From the NCBI GenBank assembly GCA_002407865.1, contig DHPI01000083.1:884-10661 (forward strand): a DNA stretch of 9,778 nt, written 5' to 3'. Positions 1 to 6,753 of this stretch are shown piece after piece. Numbering within the stretch: the stretch's first letter is position 1; each line of letters opens with the position of its first letter. Source of the stretch: Spirochaetia bacterium UBA5368 (GTDB lineage Bacteria; Spirochaetota; UBA4802; UBA5368). The notes under the pieces were generated by a model, which saw only the letters and a program-made list of their open reading frames with translations, did not search any database and was not told the origin of the DNA. The translations under genes were made by a program, and so were the position numbers.

Positions 1-761
1 CCCATGTTTTCCGAGGCGGGCGTGCGATCGCTGAAGCCGTAGCCGATGTTCCAGCCGAAGGGCCGGCCGTCGAGCAGGCCCGAGGCGGAGCCCCAGTACC
101 AGCGGTTCTTGTATGTCCAGTTGCCGCGCCCCCAGTCCAGCCCGCCGAAGGAGTCTTTGGGGTCGAATATATATTTCGTTTTACCGATGGTGATCGCGCC
201 TTTGGCCGGCATGCAGTTGATCTTCTGGTTGAAATAAAAGGCCCTGCGGTTCTCCTTCCAGGATGTGGCGATGCACATGGTGTCCATCCCAGGGTCGCGC
301 GTGAGCGTGATCTCGCCCGAAAGGCCGCGCTCGCCCCGGCCGTTTACGAGGCCCGGGCATTCGACCGTTATTATGCGTTCATTGCCCCTCACCCGATAGG
401 AGAGCGAAAGCTTTTTGTCGGAAAAGCCGACGTCGCCCGTCTCGGATGTGGGCGAAAAACCAGTCTTTCCACGCGGAAGCATGCTCATGGTGTCCACCTG
501 GGTGTATGAGCCGTCCCGGAAGTCGAGCCAGGCCAGGGCGAACAGCCCGGCATAGCCCAGGTCGGACATGGTAAAGGTTATGCCGTAGCCGCGCTCCTGT
601 GAGAGCACATAGTAGTAGTCCCACTCCTTCTTGCGGAACCAGGGCGCCTTGATCTTTGCGTGGTCGTATTTCCAGTATAGCCGACGCGCCCAGCCTTCTT
701 CTATGATGTGTCCCTTATCGTCGAGGAGCTCGACCGGTTTTGTAACCTCGTGCTGTGCCAT
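1..761 (-). CDS. DUF2804 family protein (3' part missing, runs off left edge)
   Basis: The minus strand is open for about 253 codons from ATG at 761-759 to the window edge, so the C-terminus is outside. A good Shine-Dalgarno (GGGAGAAA) sits about 4 nt before the ATG. The protein begins MAQHEVTKPVELLDDKG. Near residues 200-250 it carries LDWGRGNW, then RWYWGSASG, a DGRPFGWNIGYGF stretch and a final ASEN. This Trp/Gly-rich DWGRG...W.W.SASG...G..GF.D...EN pattern is what I recognise as the DUF2804 family, whose members are usually about 330-360 aa, so roughly a quarter is missing. No signal peptide or TM helix is visible. The biochemical function is unknown to me. It lies 114 nt after the ferritin-VIT gene on the same strand; nothing shows a functional link. 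Confidence 0.8.
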   Translation of the reverse strand, partial: MAQHEVTKPVELLDDKGHIIEEGWARRLYWKYDHAKIKAPWFRKKEWDYYYVLSQERGYGITFTMSDLGYAGLFALAWLDFRDGSYTQVDTMSMLPRGKTGFSPTSETGDVGFSDKKLSLSYRVRGNERIITVECPGLVNGRGERGLSGEITLTRDPGMDTMCIATSWKENRRAFYFNQKINCMPAKGAITIGKTKYIFDPKDSFGGLDWGRGNWTYKNRWYWGSASGLLDGRPFGWNIGYGFSDRTPASENM

Positions 762-829
762 CGCTTTCTCCCGTGATGATGGTGTGCCTGGAGTTTATGG
801 TAAAACAGCCTACAGTCAATCACAATTTG

Positions 830-866
830 CTCTCTTTCGCTCAAGGAGAGGGGGATGGGTGGGCTC
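830..866. repeat. Degenerate hairpin/REP-like element between DUF2804 and ferritin-VIT genes
   Basis: CTCTCTTT (830-837) pairs with AAGGAGAG (843-850) over 8 bp with one G-T wobble and a 5-nt loop. A G-run tail (GGGGATGGGTGGG) follows. This resembles the reverse complement of the element at about 6898-6949 (GGGAGAAGGGG followed by GGGGGATGAGGG). I read it as a worn copy of the same dispersed intergenic repeat. It lies 26 nt after the ferritin-VIT stop but has no T-run on either side, so a Rho-independent terminator is not supported. Confidence 0.4.
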
Positions 867-875
867 ACCAATCGG

Positions 876-1735
876 CTACATGTCGATTCCCGTATAGCTT
901 TTGAGCGCGAGGCCGATGAGAAAGCTCACCAGCGACACTCCGTCGGAGAGGAGCGCCATCTCTGCGAAGCGGGCGCGGAATGATTCATCCTTCACCACGG
1001 AGTAATAATAATTGAAGATCGCTATGATGCCGATCGCGCAGACGAACATAACCGCGAGGGACAGGAAGCGGCTCCCGAAAACTATATAAGGCGTCACAAG
1101 AAGGGCCACGGTCACTATGTAGGCGAAGCCGGTGTATATGGAAGCCTTTGCCGCACTGGTGTCTCCGCACTCCGCCTTCGTGGAGAGGTACTCCGATGAC
1201 GCCATGGAGAGCGCGGCCGAGATGCCGGTGATGAGGCCGATGACCCAGATGAGCCGGGTATTCGAGAGGGCGAACGTGAACCCCACCAGCGCGTCGTTAA
1301 GTCCCAACACCACCGAACCCATATAGTTCAACCGGTCTTCGCTGAGCATCCCTATGAGCGTGTACTCGTGCTTCTTCTCATCCTCCGCTATCGCCGCAAC
1401 GTCCGGATACCTCCTTCGGTACTTCTTATATTGCGCTATGGCGCGCGTCTCGTCGCGCTCCAGAAGCTTGAGCGCGACGAGACGCGCGCGGCAAAGAGTA
1501 TCCAGTACACGGCGATGCGGCCCGCCTTGACGTCGACGCCGGTATATTTCTTAAGCAGGTCGTAATGGCGCTCTTCTTCCTTGGCGAGCCTTGCGAGAAT
1601 TTTCGCGTTGGGGCCAGTCGAGGCCGGGCTGATGAGCCTCGAGTAGATTTCGACCGCCTCGGCCTCGGAGCGCTGCATTTTCAGGAAGTCGTTAAGTTCT
1701 TTGGGCGCGATCTTTTTACGTGTGCGTGATTTCAT
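876..1735 (-). pseudogene. Ferritin-like domain + VIT1/CCC1 membrane iron transporter (MbfA-type), frameshifted
   Basis: The N-terminal half runs from ATG 1735 (SD GAGGAC) to a TAG at 1436-1438. It contains the first half of a rubrerythrin/ferritin-like bundle: SEAEAVEIYSRL and KEEERHYDLL, i.e. E...Y and EE..H iron ligands. The second half is in another frame and reads LLERDETRAIAQY, then AEDEKKHEYTLIGM (E and E..H ligands). It continues into a hydrophobic VIT1/CCC1 domain with about four to five TM segments and ends at 876. Removing one CG unit from the (CG)4 tract at 1483-1490 joins the frames as FAARLVALKLLER and gives a normal 285-aa protein. MbfA-type proteins of this layout are membrane ferritins that export iron. 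As written the gene is broken; an assembly error in the hairpin is possible. Confidence 0.85.
1441..1489. repeat. Perfect 20-bp inverted repeat inside the frameshifted ferritin-VIT gene
   Basis: The arms are 1441-1460 and 1470-1489, perfectly complementary over 20 bp with a 9-nt loop (CAGAAGCTT, 1461-1469). The GC-rich stem would form a very stable cruciform or RNA hairpin. It is inside coding sequence, and the frameshift-causing (CG)4 tract (1483-1490) forms the outer end of one arm. Such stems favour replication slippage, template switching and sequencing errors. Confidence 0.9.
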
Positions 1736-1887
1736 GGCGTCCTCGGTTCTTTGTGTGTTTTCGACGACTTGTTGCCTGCGATGAAAGGCCGCCCGACCCA
1801 CCGCGGGCGCCAGCCAGCGGACGGCTATATCGACATACGCGGAGGGCGCCGGGTCGAGGCGTTTTTTCCGGCATTCATAGATTAGAT

Positions 1888-1907
1888 GCGGGTGCCGCGG
1901 CGCCCGC
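1888..1907. promoter_or_regulatory. Near-perfect 20-bp palindrome in the divergent intergenic region
   Basis: GCGGGTGCCG / CGGCGCCCGC reads as a palindrome with 9 of 10 complementary pairs and one T-G mismatch, and no spacer. It lies in the 316-nt region between the divergent ferritin-VIT gene and the winged-helix/OmpA operon, about 54 nt upstream of the operon's -35 box. The symmetry suits a dimeric regulator site; the winged-helix protein encoded next door is one candidate ligand. No T-run follows, so it is not a typical terminator. I saw no other structure or gene in 1736-1960, and no convincing promoter for the minus-strand ferritin-VIT gene. Confidence 0.35.
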
Positions 1908-1960
1908 CCTATGGTACAATGGTGTGCATGATGATATATGGGGCGCAAGAAGAATATTAC

Positions 1961-1989
1961 TTGATAATCGTTTCTGAGGGGGCTATAAT
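1961..1989 (+). promoter_or_regulatory. Sigma70-like promoter of the winged-helix/OmpA - GTPase - phosphatase operon
   Basis: TTGATA (1961-1966), a 17-nt spacer, then the consensus TATAAT (1984-1989). Transcription would begin near 1996, giving a 5' leader of about 55 nt before the 582-aa gene. An 11-codon leader ORF lies inside that leader. Confidence 0.75.
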
Positions 1990-2016
1990 TGAAATGAATC
2001 CTGCTGGGTGAGAACC

Positions 2017-2052
2017 ATGCCTTTTGAGGTTGAACGGCGAAACGGTTTTTAA
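2017..2052 (+). CDS. Putative 11-aa leader peptide, stop overlapping next start (TAATG)
   Basis: ATG at 2017 opens MPFEVERRNGF and ends with TAA at 2050-2052, whose last A is the first base of the downstream ATG (2052). A Shine-Dalgarno-like GGTGAG lies at 2007-2012, 4 nt before this ATG. The downstream 582-aa gene has no SD at normal distance; the nearest, GAGG at 2026-2029, is 22 nt away. The layout suggests translational coupling: ribosomes finishing the leader would restart on the main gene. The composition does not look like an attenuator peptide (no run of one amino acid). Short ORFs arise by chance, so this is tentative. Confidence 0.35.
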   Translation: MPFEVERRNGF

Positions 2053-3800
2053 TGAAAAAAGCGATCGATATAAAGGCGCTTAAGCGGATCGATGAGCTCG
2101 ACAACCCGTACCTGCGCCACTTCGTAAGGCGGCACAATCTCGATGATAAAGAGGCGCTTGCGCTCGGGGTGCTCATGGAGCTGACCGACCAAATGCGGCT
2201 GGCAATCCGAACGAGCTACTCCCTGCTGGCCCGCGACGTTGGCGTCTCCACCAGCGAGGCCTATCGACTTGTGCAGGCGCTCCATCGGCGGCGCATCATC
2301 GAATCGCGCACTGACGGTGATCTCATCAGGATAGCCTTCTACCCGGTAGCGGAGACCGTCGATGAAATACGGCTGGCCTACAAGAACGCCCGCCGCCTCG
2401 ATGTGGTTGAAAAGGACCTGCGTACAATAAAAGGGAAGGACTATATTCCCCGCTCGGACCTGTTCGATGACGTCTACCCGATAATGGGCTCAATAGTCGC
2501 CAAAATGCTTGGAGAGGCGCTCCGCTCCCTTGCTCACTACATCGACAGCAGGCTGGAGGCGGCGACCAGCATGCGCCTGTGGCGTTACCGCATACGCTCG
2601 CGCATCACCGGCGTTCCCGCCGGCGAGCTCATGCTGAGAGACTCCCTTCCATTCATAGTGGAGGAGCTCTTCATAATCGAAAAGAAGAGCGGCATCCTCA
2701 TGGCCCACCATTCGCGTAAGGGCGAGGGCGAGGTGGATAGCGACCTGGTGAGCGGCATGCTGACCGCCATCAGGGACTTTATCAGGACCTCGTTCGCCAA
2801 GAAAAAGGACGAGGATGTACACGAGATTTCATACGGTGACGCCCGCATACTGATCCGCGCGGAGCCGTATTTTTACGCGGCCTTTGTCGTTACCGGGACC
2901 CCCGACATGGAGTTCAATCTCGAGGTAAATAAATTCACGCTCGAGCTGCATAACGCAAATCGATCGCTGATGCGTTCGTTCAAGGGCGATGTCGATTTAC
3001 TCGAACCGCTGCGCGCGCCGGTAAGGGCTTTCGTCGAGCGGTTCAGCACCATGCCTTCCAGGGACTGTCCGGACGCCTCTTCCTTCAGGAGCCTCAAGCG
3101 CGCCGGGGCGGTCGTGGGGCTTGTCCTTCTATGCCTTGTCGGCGCCGCGATTTATCATGCCTGGAACGATGCCCGTTTGGAACAGGCGCTTGCAAAGCAT
3201 CTGGCAAAGGCTCTGCCGGCGCATATGTACGACATTGACCTCAAGGTGGGCCGCGGAGCCGTTACGGCCAAGGGCATCGCATCGTCAGAGGACGTCGTCC
3301 GAGGCCTGGGCGAAGCGCTTGTATCCGCGCCGGGGGTAAAAAGCGTCGACAATCGGGTACTGGTGGCCGATATTGAGCGAATAAGCCGGTATCGCGAGGA
3401 GATGGAGGCCATCCGGAAGCGCATGGACGACGTGTTGCTGGCCCAGACAAGGGTGGAGCTTGAAAAGATCGTTATTCGCTTTCCAATCAACATCGCAGAG
3501 ATCGGAAAGGAGCAGAATTTTCTGATAAATCGTATCTATGAAATCATCCGGCACAGCCCCGGAATCCACGTGGACGTGGTCGCGTTCGCGGATGACACGG
3601 GGACCTTTCAGATAAACAAGTCGCTGGCGGAGCGAAGGATGGCCGCTGTGCGTGCCGCCCTTATCTCCAGAGGGATTGCCCCAGCCAGGGTACACGCTTT
3701 TCCGTTCGATCCGGCGCTTATCGAATCGGACCCCCGGATGGCGGCGCACCGCGACGAACGAGGAATAATGATATTCGCGAGAATGGCACAGGGTAAATAA
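2052..3800 (+). CDS. Membrane-spanning winged-helix / roadblock-like / BON / OmpA-like signalling protein
   Basis: A 582-aa protein with several modules. Residues 45-98 look like a winged helix-turn-helix (LARDVGVSTSEAYRLVQAL, then RRRIIESR and a wing). Residues 100-195 are a helical linker. Residues 198-310 have the beta-beta-alpha-beta-beta-beta-alpha pattern of a roadblock/LC7-like domain (VEELFIIEKKSGILMAH, HEISYGDARILI, YFYAAFVVTG). One TM helix spans about 351-369. A BON domain follows at 375-440 (VTAKGIASSEDV, APGVKSVDNRVLV). An OmpA-like domain occupies 466-578, with D514 and R529 at the places of OmpA's diaminopimelate-binding Asp and Arg (FADDTG, NKSLAERR). The N-terminus should be cytoplasmic and the C-terminus should grip peptidoglycan. 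It lies 44 nt upstream of a Ras-like GTPase gene; roadblock proteins are known GTPase partners. Whether the winged helix binds DNA is unproven. The start lacks a close SD and may be coupled to the leader ORF. Confidence 0.85.
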   Translation: MKKAIDIKALKRIDELDNPYLRHFVRRHNLDDKEALALGVLMELTDQMRLAIRTSYSLLARDVGVSTSEAYRLVQALHRRRIIESRTDGDLIRIAFYPVAETVDEIRLAYKNARRLDVVEKDLRTIKGKDYIPRSDLFDDVYPIMGSIVAKMLGEALRSLAHYIDSRLEAATSMRLWRYRIRSRITGVPAGELMLRDSLPFIVEELFIIEKKSGILMAHHSRKGEGEVDSDLVSGMLTAIRDFIRTSFAKKKDEDVHEISYGDARILIRAEPYFYAAFVVTGTPDMEFNLEVNKFTLELHNANRSLMRSFKGDVDLLEPLRAPVRAFVERFSTMPSRDCPDASSFRSLKRAGAVVGLVLLCLVGAAIYHAWNDARLEQALAKHLAKALPAHMYDIDLKVGRGAVTAKGIASSEDVVRGLGEALVSAPGVKSVDNRVLVADIERISRYREEMEAIRKRMDDVLLAQTRVELEKIVIRFPINIAEIGKEQNFLINRIYEIIRHSPGIHVDVVAFADDTGTFQINKSLAERRMAAVRAALISRGIAPARVHAFPFDPALIESDPRMAAHRDERGIMIFARMAQGK

Positions 3801-3844
3801 GCGATGATGATGCGCCATAAAAGGCGGCAGGCGGTGACTTCACC

Positions 3845-4345
3845 ATGGTGATACGGAAAAAGGTGTGTCTGCTGGGAGATTTCGCGGTCGGCAAGACGAG
3901 CCTGATACAGAGGTTCGTTTACAATCAGTTCAGCGAGAACTACCTTACGACAATTGGAGTCCATATATCGAAAAAAGAAGTCTCTTTTGGAGGGGATTCA
4001 GTGGTCCTGATAATATGGGACCTGGCGAGCGAAGAGGGCTTGCAGAAGGCGGGCGCTTCATATCTTGCCGGGGCCGCCGGGGCCATATTCATCGGTGATC
4101 TCGGCCGTTCAGAGACTATAGGGAACATACCGTCACGAGTTCGTGCGTTCGAAGATGCCAACCCCGGCTCGGCCGGCATTATTGTTTTAAACAAGACCGA
4201 CCTGGTTTCCGGGGGGGTGGACGTTGAGGGCATTTCCCGTTCCGCCGGCCTTCCGGCCGACTTTCCGGTTTTCTGTACAAGCTGCAAGACTGGTGAGAAC
4301 GTTGAAGGGGTCTTTACCTCACTGGCCTCGAGATTCCTGGGGTGA
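3845..4345 (+). CDS. Ras/Rab-like small GTPase with altered G3 motif
   Basis: A 166-aa cytosolic small GTPase, normal length for a minimal Ras fold. G1 P-loop is GDFAVGKTS (11-19, Lys17). G2 is TTIG (35-38). G3 is WDLASEE (58-64). G4 is NKTD (116-119). G5 is TSCKTGEN (145-152). In canonical Ras/Rab proteins G3 reads WDTAGQE: here the invariant Gly is Ser62 and the catalytic Gln position is Glu63, so gamma-phosphate sensing and intrinsic hydrolysis may be weak or partner-dependent. It belongs with prokaryotic Ras-like proteins of the FAVGKTSL...YLTTIGV...WDLA type. It is the middle gene of a three-gene operon, between the roadblock-like membrane protein and a SpoIIE-type phosphatase. GGTGA at 3833-3837, 7 nt before ATG, supports this start. 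No lipidation Cys is seen at the C-terminus (SRFLG). Confidence 0.93.
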   Translation: MVIRKKVCLLGDFAVGKTSLIQRFVYNQFSENYLTTIGVHISKKEVSFGGDSVVLIIWDLASEEGLQKAGASYLAGAAGAIFIGDLGRSETIGNIPSRVRAFEDANPGSAGIIVLNKTDLVSGGVDVEGISRSAGLPADFPVFCTSCKTGENVEGVFTSLASRFLG

Positions 4346-4390
4346 TAATATGCGATGCCCGCCGCATTGCCTACATCCAGGTGAAACCGT

Positions 4391-5656
4391 ATGACCATAC
4401 CGGATTTGCCCATCGATACGAATCTGTGCGACCGTTTTGGCCTCCACTTCGTTTACCTGGACGATCGGCTCTCGCTTAACGGGCCCGGCCGCGGCATTTC
4501 GGATTTCCTGGGGGTCCAAATCCCTGACGGGATCCTCGTATTCGACATCTTCCCCGAGCTGGTCGGCCGGGAATCGGACATCGAGACGGTGCTCGACGGC
4601 AAAAGAGAGTTCATAATTTCCGGTATCCTCGGCTCAACCGGAAGGGCTTACTACAATCTTCACCTTCTTCCTCTGGCTACGAATCCGCGGCGCGCGCTTG
4701 TGGTGGTCCACGATGTTACGCAGGAGCTCGATGCCCGGCGCCTCCTGCAGCAGGCGGAGAACGAGGTGTCGCTCCTGAGCGAGACGCTCCGTCGAAAGGA
4801 CGAAAACCTCAAGACCCTCAATGAAACGACGCTCCGATATATCAACAGGCTGCACGCCATGGAGGAATCCCTCATCAAGAGCCGTGAGGAGCTGCAGCGC
4901 AGCAATGACCGGATGACCAAGGAACTGCTCATGGCCGAAAAGGTCCAGCGCGAGTTGGTGGAATTCATCCCTCCGAAAGCGTCCTGGCTACGCACGGCAT
5001 ATACATACCGCCCACTCGAGGAGGTTGGAGGAGATTTTATGTCGCTTACCGGGATGGGAGACGGTTCTTTTGCCGTCTTTATCGGCGATGTAACTGGGCA
5101 CGGGGTGACGGCCGCGCTTTTCATAGCGCTTTTGAAATCAAGCCTCCGCCAGGTGTTCAGAAATCATGGCGGATCGCCGGACGTGTTGCTCGAAAGGCTC
5201 AACGACACGCTTATTGGAAACCTCAACCAGAACTATGTAACCTGTATTTACGGCATCCTCACAAGACTGGACCGCGATACGGTCATCTTCAGGTTCGCAT
5301 CGGGCGGGCATCCGTCGCCGGCGGTAATGCGTTCCGACGGCTCTATCCAATTCCACCGGGGGGAGGGGACGATGCTGGGGTTCAGGTCTCCGATCGGTAC
5401 AAGGGCGATCGCTGTGCCGCTCCGCCCAGGGGACAGGCTGTTTCTCTATACGGATGGTCTTCCCGAGTCCAGAAACGACGCGGGTGGAGTGATCGGTTTT
5501 GACGAGGGGCTGAAGGAACTGTTCGCTTTTTCAAGGGCTCCGACCCTGGAGGAGACGCATATGCGGATTCTCGAATACTGCGACCGGTTTCGCGGCGATG
5601 TGCCGCTTCAAGATGATATAACCGTGCTTTCCTTCGAGATCACCCGCCCGGACTAA
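4391..5656 (+). CDS. PAS-like sensor, coiled coil and SpoIIE/PP2C serine phosphatase (RsbU-type)
   Basis: A 421-aa soluble protein. Residues 10-112 form a PAS-like input domain with FDIFPELVG (51-59) and ending ALVVVHDVT. Residues 115-190 are a heptad-rich coiled coil. Residues 200-417 are a PP2C-type SpoIIE domain with all expected metal-site motifs: EVGGDF (D215), GDVTGHG (D233), ASGGHPSP, LYTDGLPESR (D355) and QDDITVL (D408, D409). RsbU-type enzymes dephosphorylate STAS anti-anti-sigma proteins in partner switching; no STAS or switch kinase is encoded in this window. The input domain is homologous to that of the convergent HD-GYP gene. AGGTGA at 4379-4384, 6 nt before ATG, decides the start; 45 nt separate it from the GTPase stop. 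Its TAA overlaps the HD-GYP stop on the other strand by 4 nt. Confidence 0.9.
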   Translation: MTIPDLPIDTNLCDRFGLHFVYLDDRLSLNGPGRGISDFLGVQIPDGILVFDIFPELVGRESDIETVLDGKREFIISGILGSTGRAYYNLHLLPLATNPRRALVVVHDVTQELDARRLLQQAENEVSLLSETLRRKDENLKTLNETTLRYINRLHAMEESLIKSREELQRSNDRMTKELLMAEKVQRELVEFIPPKASWLRTAYTYRPLEEVGGDFMSLTGMGDGSFAVFIGDVTGHGVTAALFIALLKSSLRQVFRNHGGSPDVLLERLNDTLIGNLNQNYVTCIYGILTRLDRDTVIFRFASGGHPSPAVMRSDGSIQFHRGEGTMLGFRSPIGTRAIAVPLRPGDRLFLYTDGLPESRNDAGGVIGFDEGLKELFAFSRAPTLEETHMRILEYCDRFRGDVPLQDDITVLSFEITRPD

Positions 5657-6753
5657 CCGCTCCACTTGAATCCTTTTTCACGAAACAATTCGAGGCAGAT
5701 GCGTACAACGTCCGAATCGTACAGTTTTCCGGCGTTATCCTCGAGCTCCTCGAGCGCGCTTTCGATGCTCGAGGAGTAGCGATAAGGGCGGAAGGTCGCC
5801 ATGGCCTCGACCACGTCGGCCACGGTTATGATTTTCGATTCGAGAAGGATTTCATCCCCTATGAGGCCGTCCGGATAGCCCGAGCCGTCGCATTTTTCGT
5901 GGTGTTGGAGGGTAATGGTCGCCACCGGCCATGGAAACTCTATATCGCGAAGTATCTCGTATCCAACGCGCGGATGCGTCTGGACTACGCTCGTTTCAAC
6001 CTCGTTGAGCCGCATCGGCTTGGTAAGGAACTCGCTGGGTACGTAGATCTTACCTATGTCGTGGAGTCGGCTTGCCACGCTTATTCCCTCGATAACATGC
6101 TCGGACAGTCCGAGCTCACGGCCTATCGCTGCGGCCAGGGCCTCCACCCGATGCTGGTGACCCACGGTATAGGGGTCGCGCTTCTCCATAGCGAACATGA
6201 GGGCGTTGACCGTCTGACTGAAAAGCCTCTGGGAGAGATCTATGCTTTCCCGGAGCTCGCGGGTGCGGCGGTCGACCATCTGCTCGAGGCCTTTGTTGAG
6301 CTGCCGCAGCTCCTCCTCGCTTTTTGTGAGCTGGGCGTTCTTCTTGGCAAGGTTTTGCTGGAGGAGATGTATCTCGTTTCTGCGCTGCTGGAGCGACTGG
6401 CGAATGAGGGATTCTCCCGTGACATCCCTGACCACCAGCGCCGCGGTGCCGTCGCCGGTATCGTCATGAAGGATGTAGATGTCGAAAATTATTTCCGATG
6501 GTATTTCCACGTTGTTGAGGCGATTGATGCGCTTTAGCGAGGTTTCGCGTTTGCGGCCCTCGATTATCGCCTTTATCTTCGGTTCGATTCCGACGAGCTC
6601 GGGGAACACATCTAAGGCTTCGGCGATTATAATACCGCCATCCATGCCCAGAAATGACTGCAGGGACGATCCGGTAAAGCGCACGTTGAGGTCAAGGTCT
6701 ATGCGCGCCTCGTACAGACCGAATCTTTGGGTTATGAGCTCTGTTTTTATCAT
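5653..6753 (-). CDS. PAS-like sensor, coiled coil and HD-GYP cyclic-di-GMP phosphodiesterase
   Basis: A 366-aa protein beginning MIKTELITQRFGLYEAR, at ATG 6753 with SD GAGAGGT about 7 nt before it. The frame stays open to a TTG at 6798 but that start has no SD. Residues 1-112 are a PAS-like input domain with ALDVFPELVG and ALVVRDVT, matching the phosphatase's N-terminus. Residues 115-172 form a coiled coil. Residues 175-360 are an HD-GYP domain: GHQHRV (H199/H201), HDIGKIYVPS (H231, D232), QHHEKCDGSGYPDGL (284-297), ADVVEAM and RPYR. Metal ligands and the GYP signature are intact, so hydrolysis of cyclic-di-GMP is expected. No TM helix is seen, so any envelope signal must come through partners. 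It has its own promoter at 6802-6830 and converges on the GTPase operon, overlapping it by 4 nt. Confidence 0.93.
   Translation of the reverse strand: MIKTELITQRFGLYEARIDLDLNVRFTGSSLQSFLGMDGGIIIAEALDVFPELVGIEPKIKAIIEGRKRETSLKRINRLNNVEIPSEIIFDIYILHDDTGDGTAALVVRDVTGESLIRQSLQQRRNEIHLLQQNLAKKNAQLTKSEEELRQLNKGLEQMVDRRTRELRESIDLSQRLFSQTVNALMFAMEKRDPYTVGHQHRVEALAAAIGRELGLSEHVIEGISVASRLHDIGKIYVPSEFLTKPMRLNEVETSVVQTHPRVGYEILRDIEFPWPVATITLQHHEKCDGSGYPDGLIGDEILLESKIITVADVVEAMATFRPYRYSSSIESALEELEDNAGKLYDSDVVRICLELFREKGFKWSG

Noticed and set aside
830..850. Rho-independent terminator after the ferritin-VIT gene
   Set aside because: The stem is weak and is not followed by a T-run on either strand.
1436..1500. 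Programmed -1 ribosomal frameshifting at the 20-bp hairpin
   Set aside because: No X-XXY-YYZ slippery heptamer precedes the stem at the needed spacing; the stem begins inside the shift site. A CG-unit length change explains the frames more simply.
1132..1565. Short plus-strand ORFs opposite the VIT and ferritin domains
   Set aside because: They are antisense shadows of a well-supported minus-strand protein.
1736..2176. Upstream extension of the ferritin-like frame to 2176
   Set aside because: The ferritin-like family begins near MKSRTRKK at 1735 with a good SD. The extension has low-complexity Ser/Arg content and would cross the promoter and start of the divergent operon.
5899..6537. A 212-codon plus-strand ORF opposite the HD-GYP gene
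   Set aside because: It is the antisense of a clear HD-GYP/PAS coding region, has no recognisable motif and is an artefact of GC-rich third positions.
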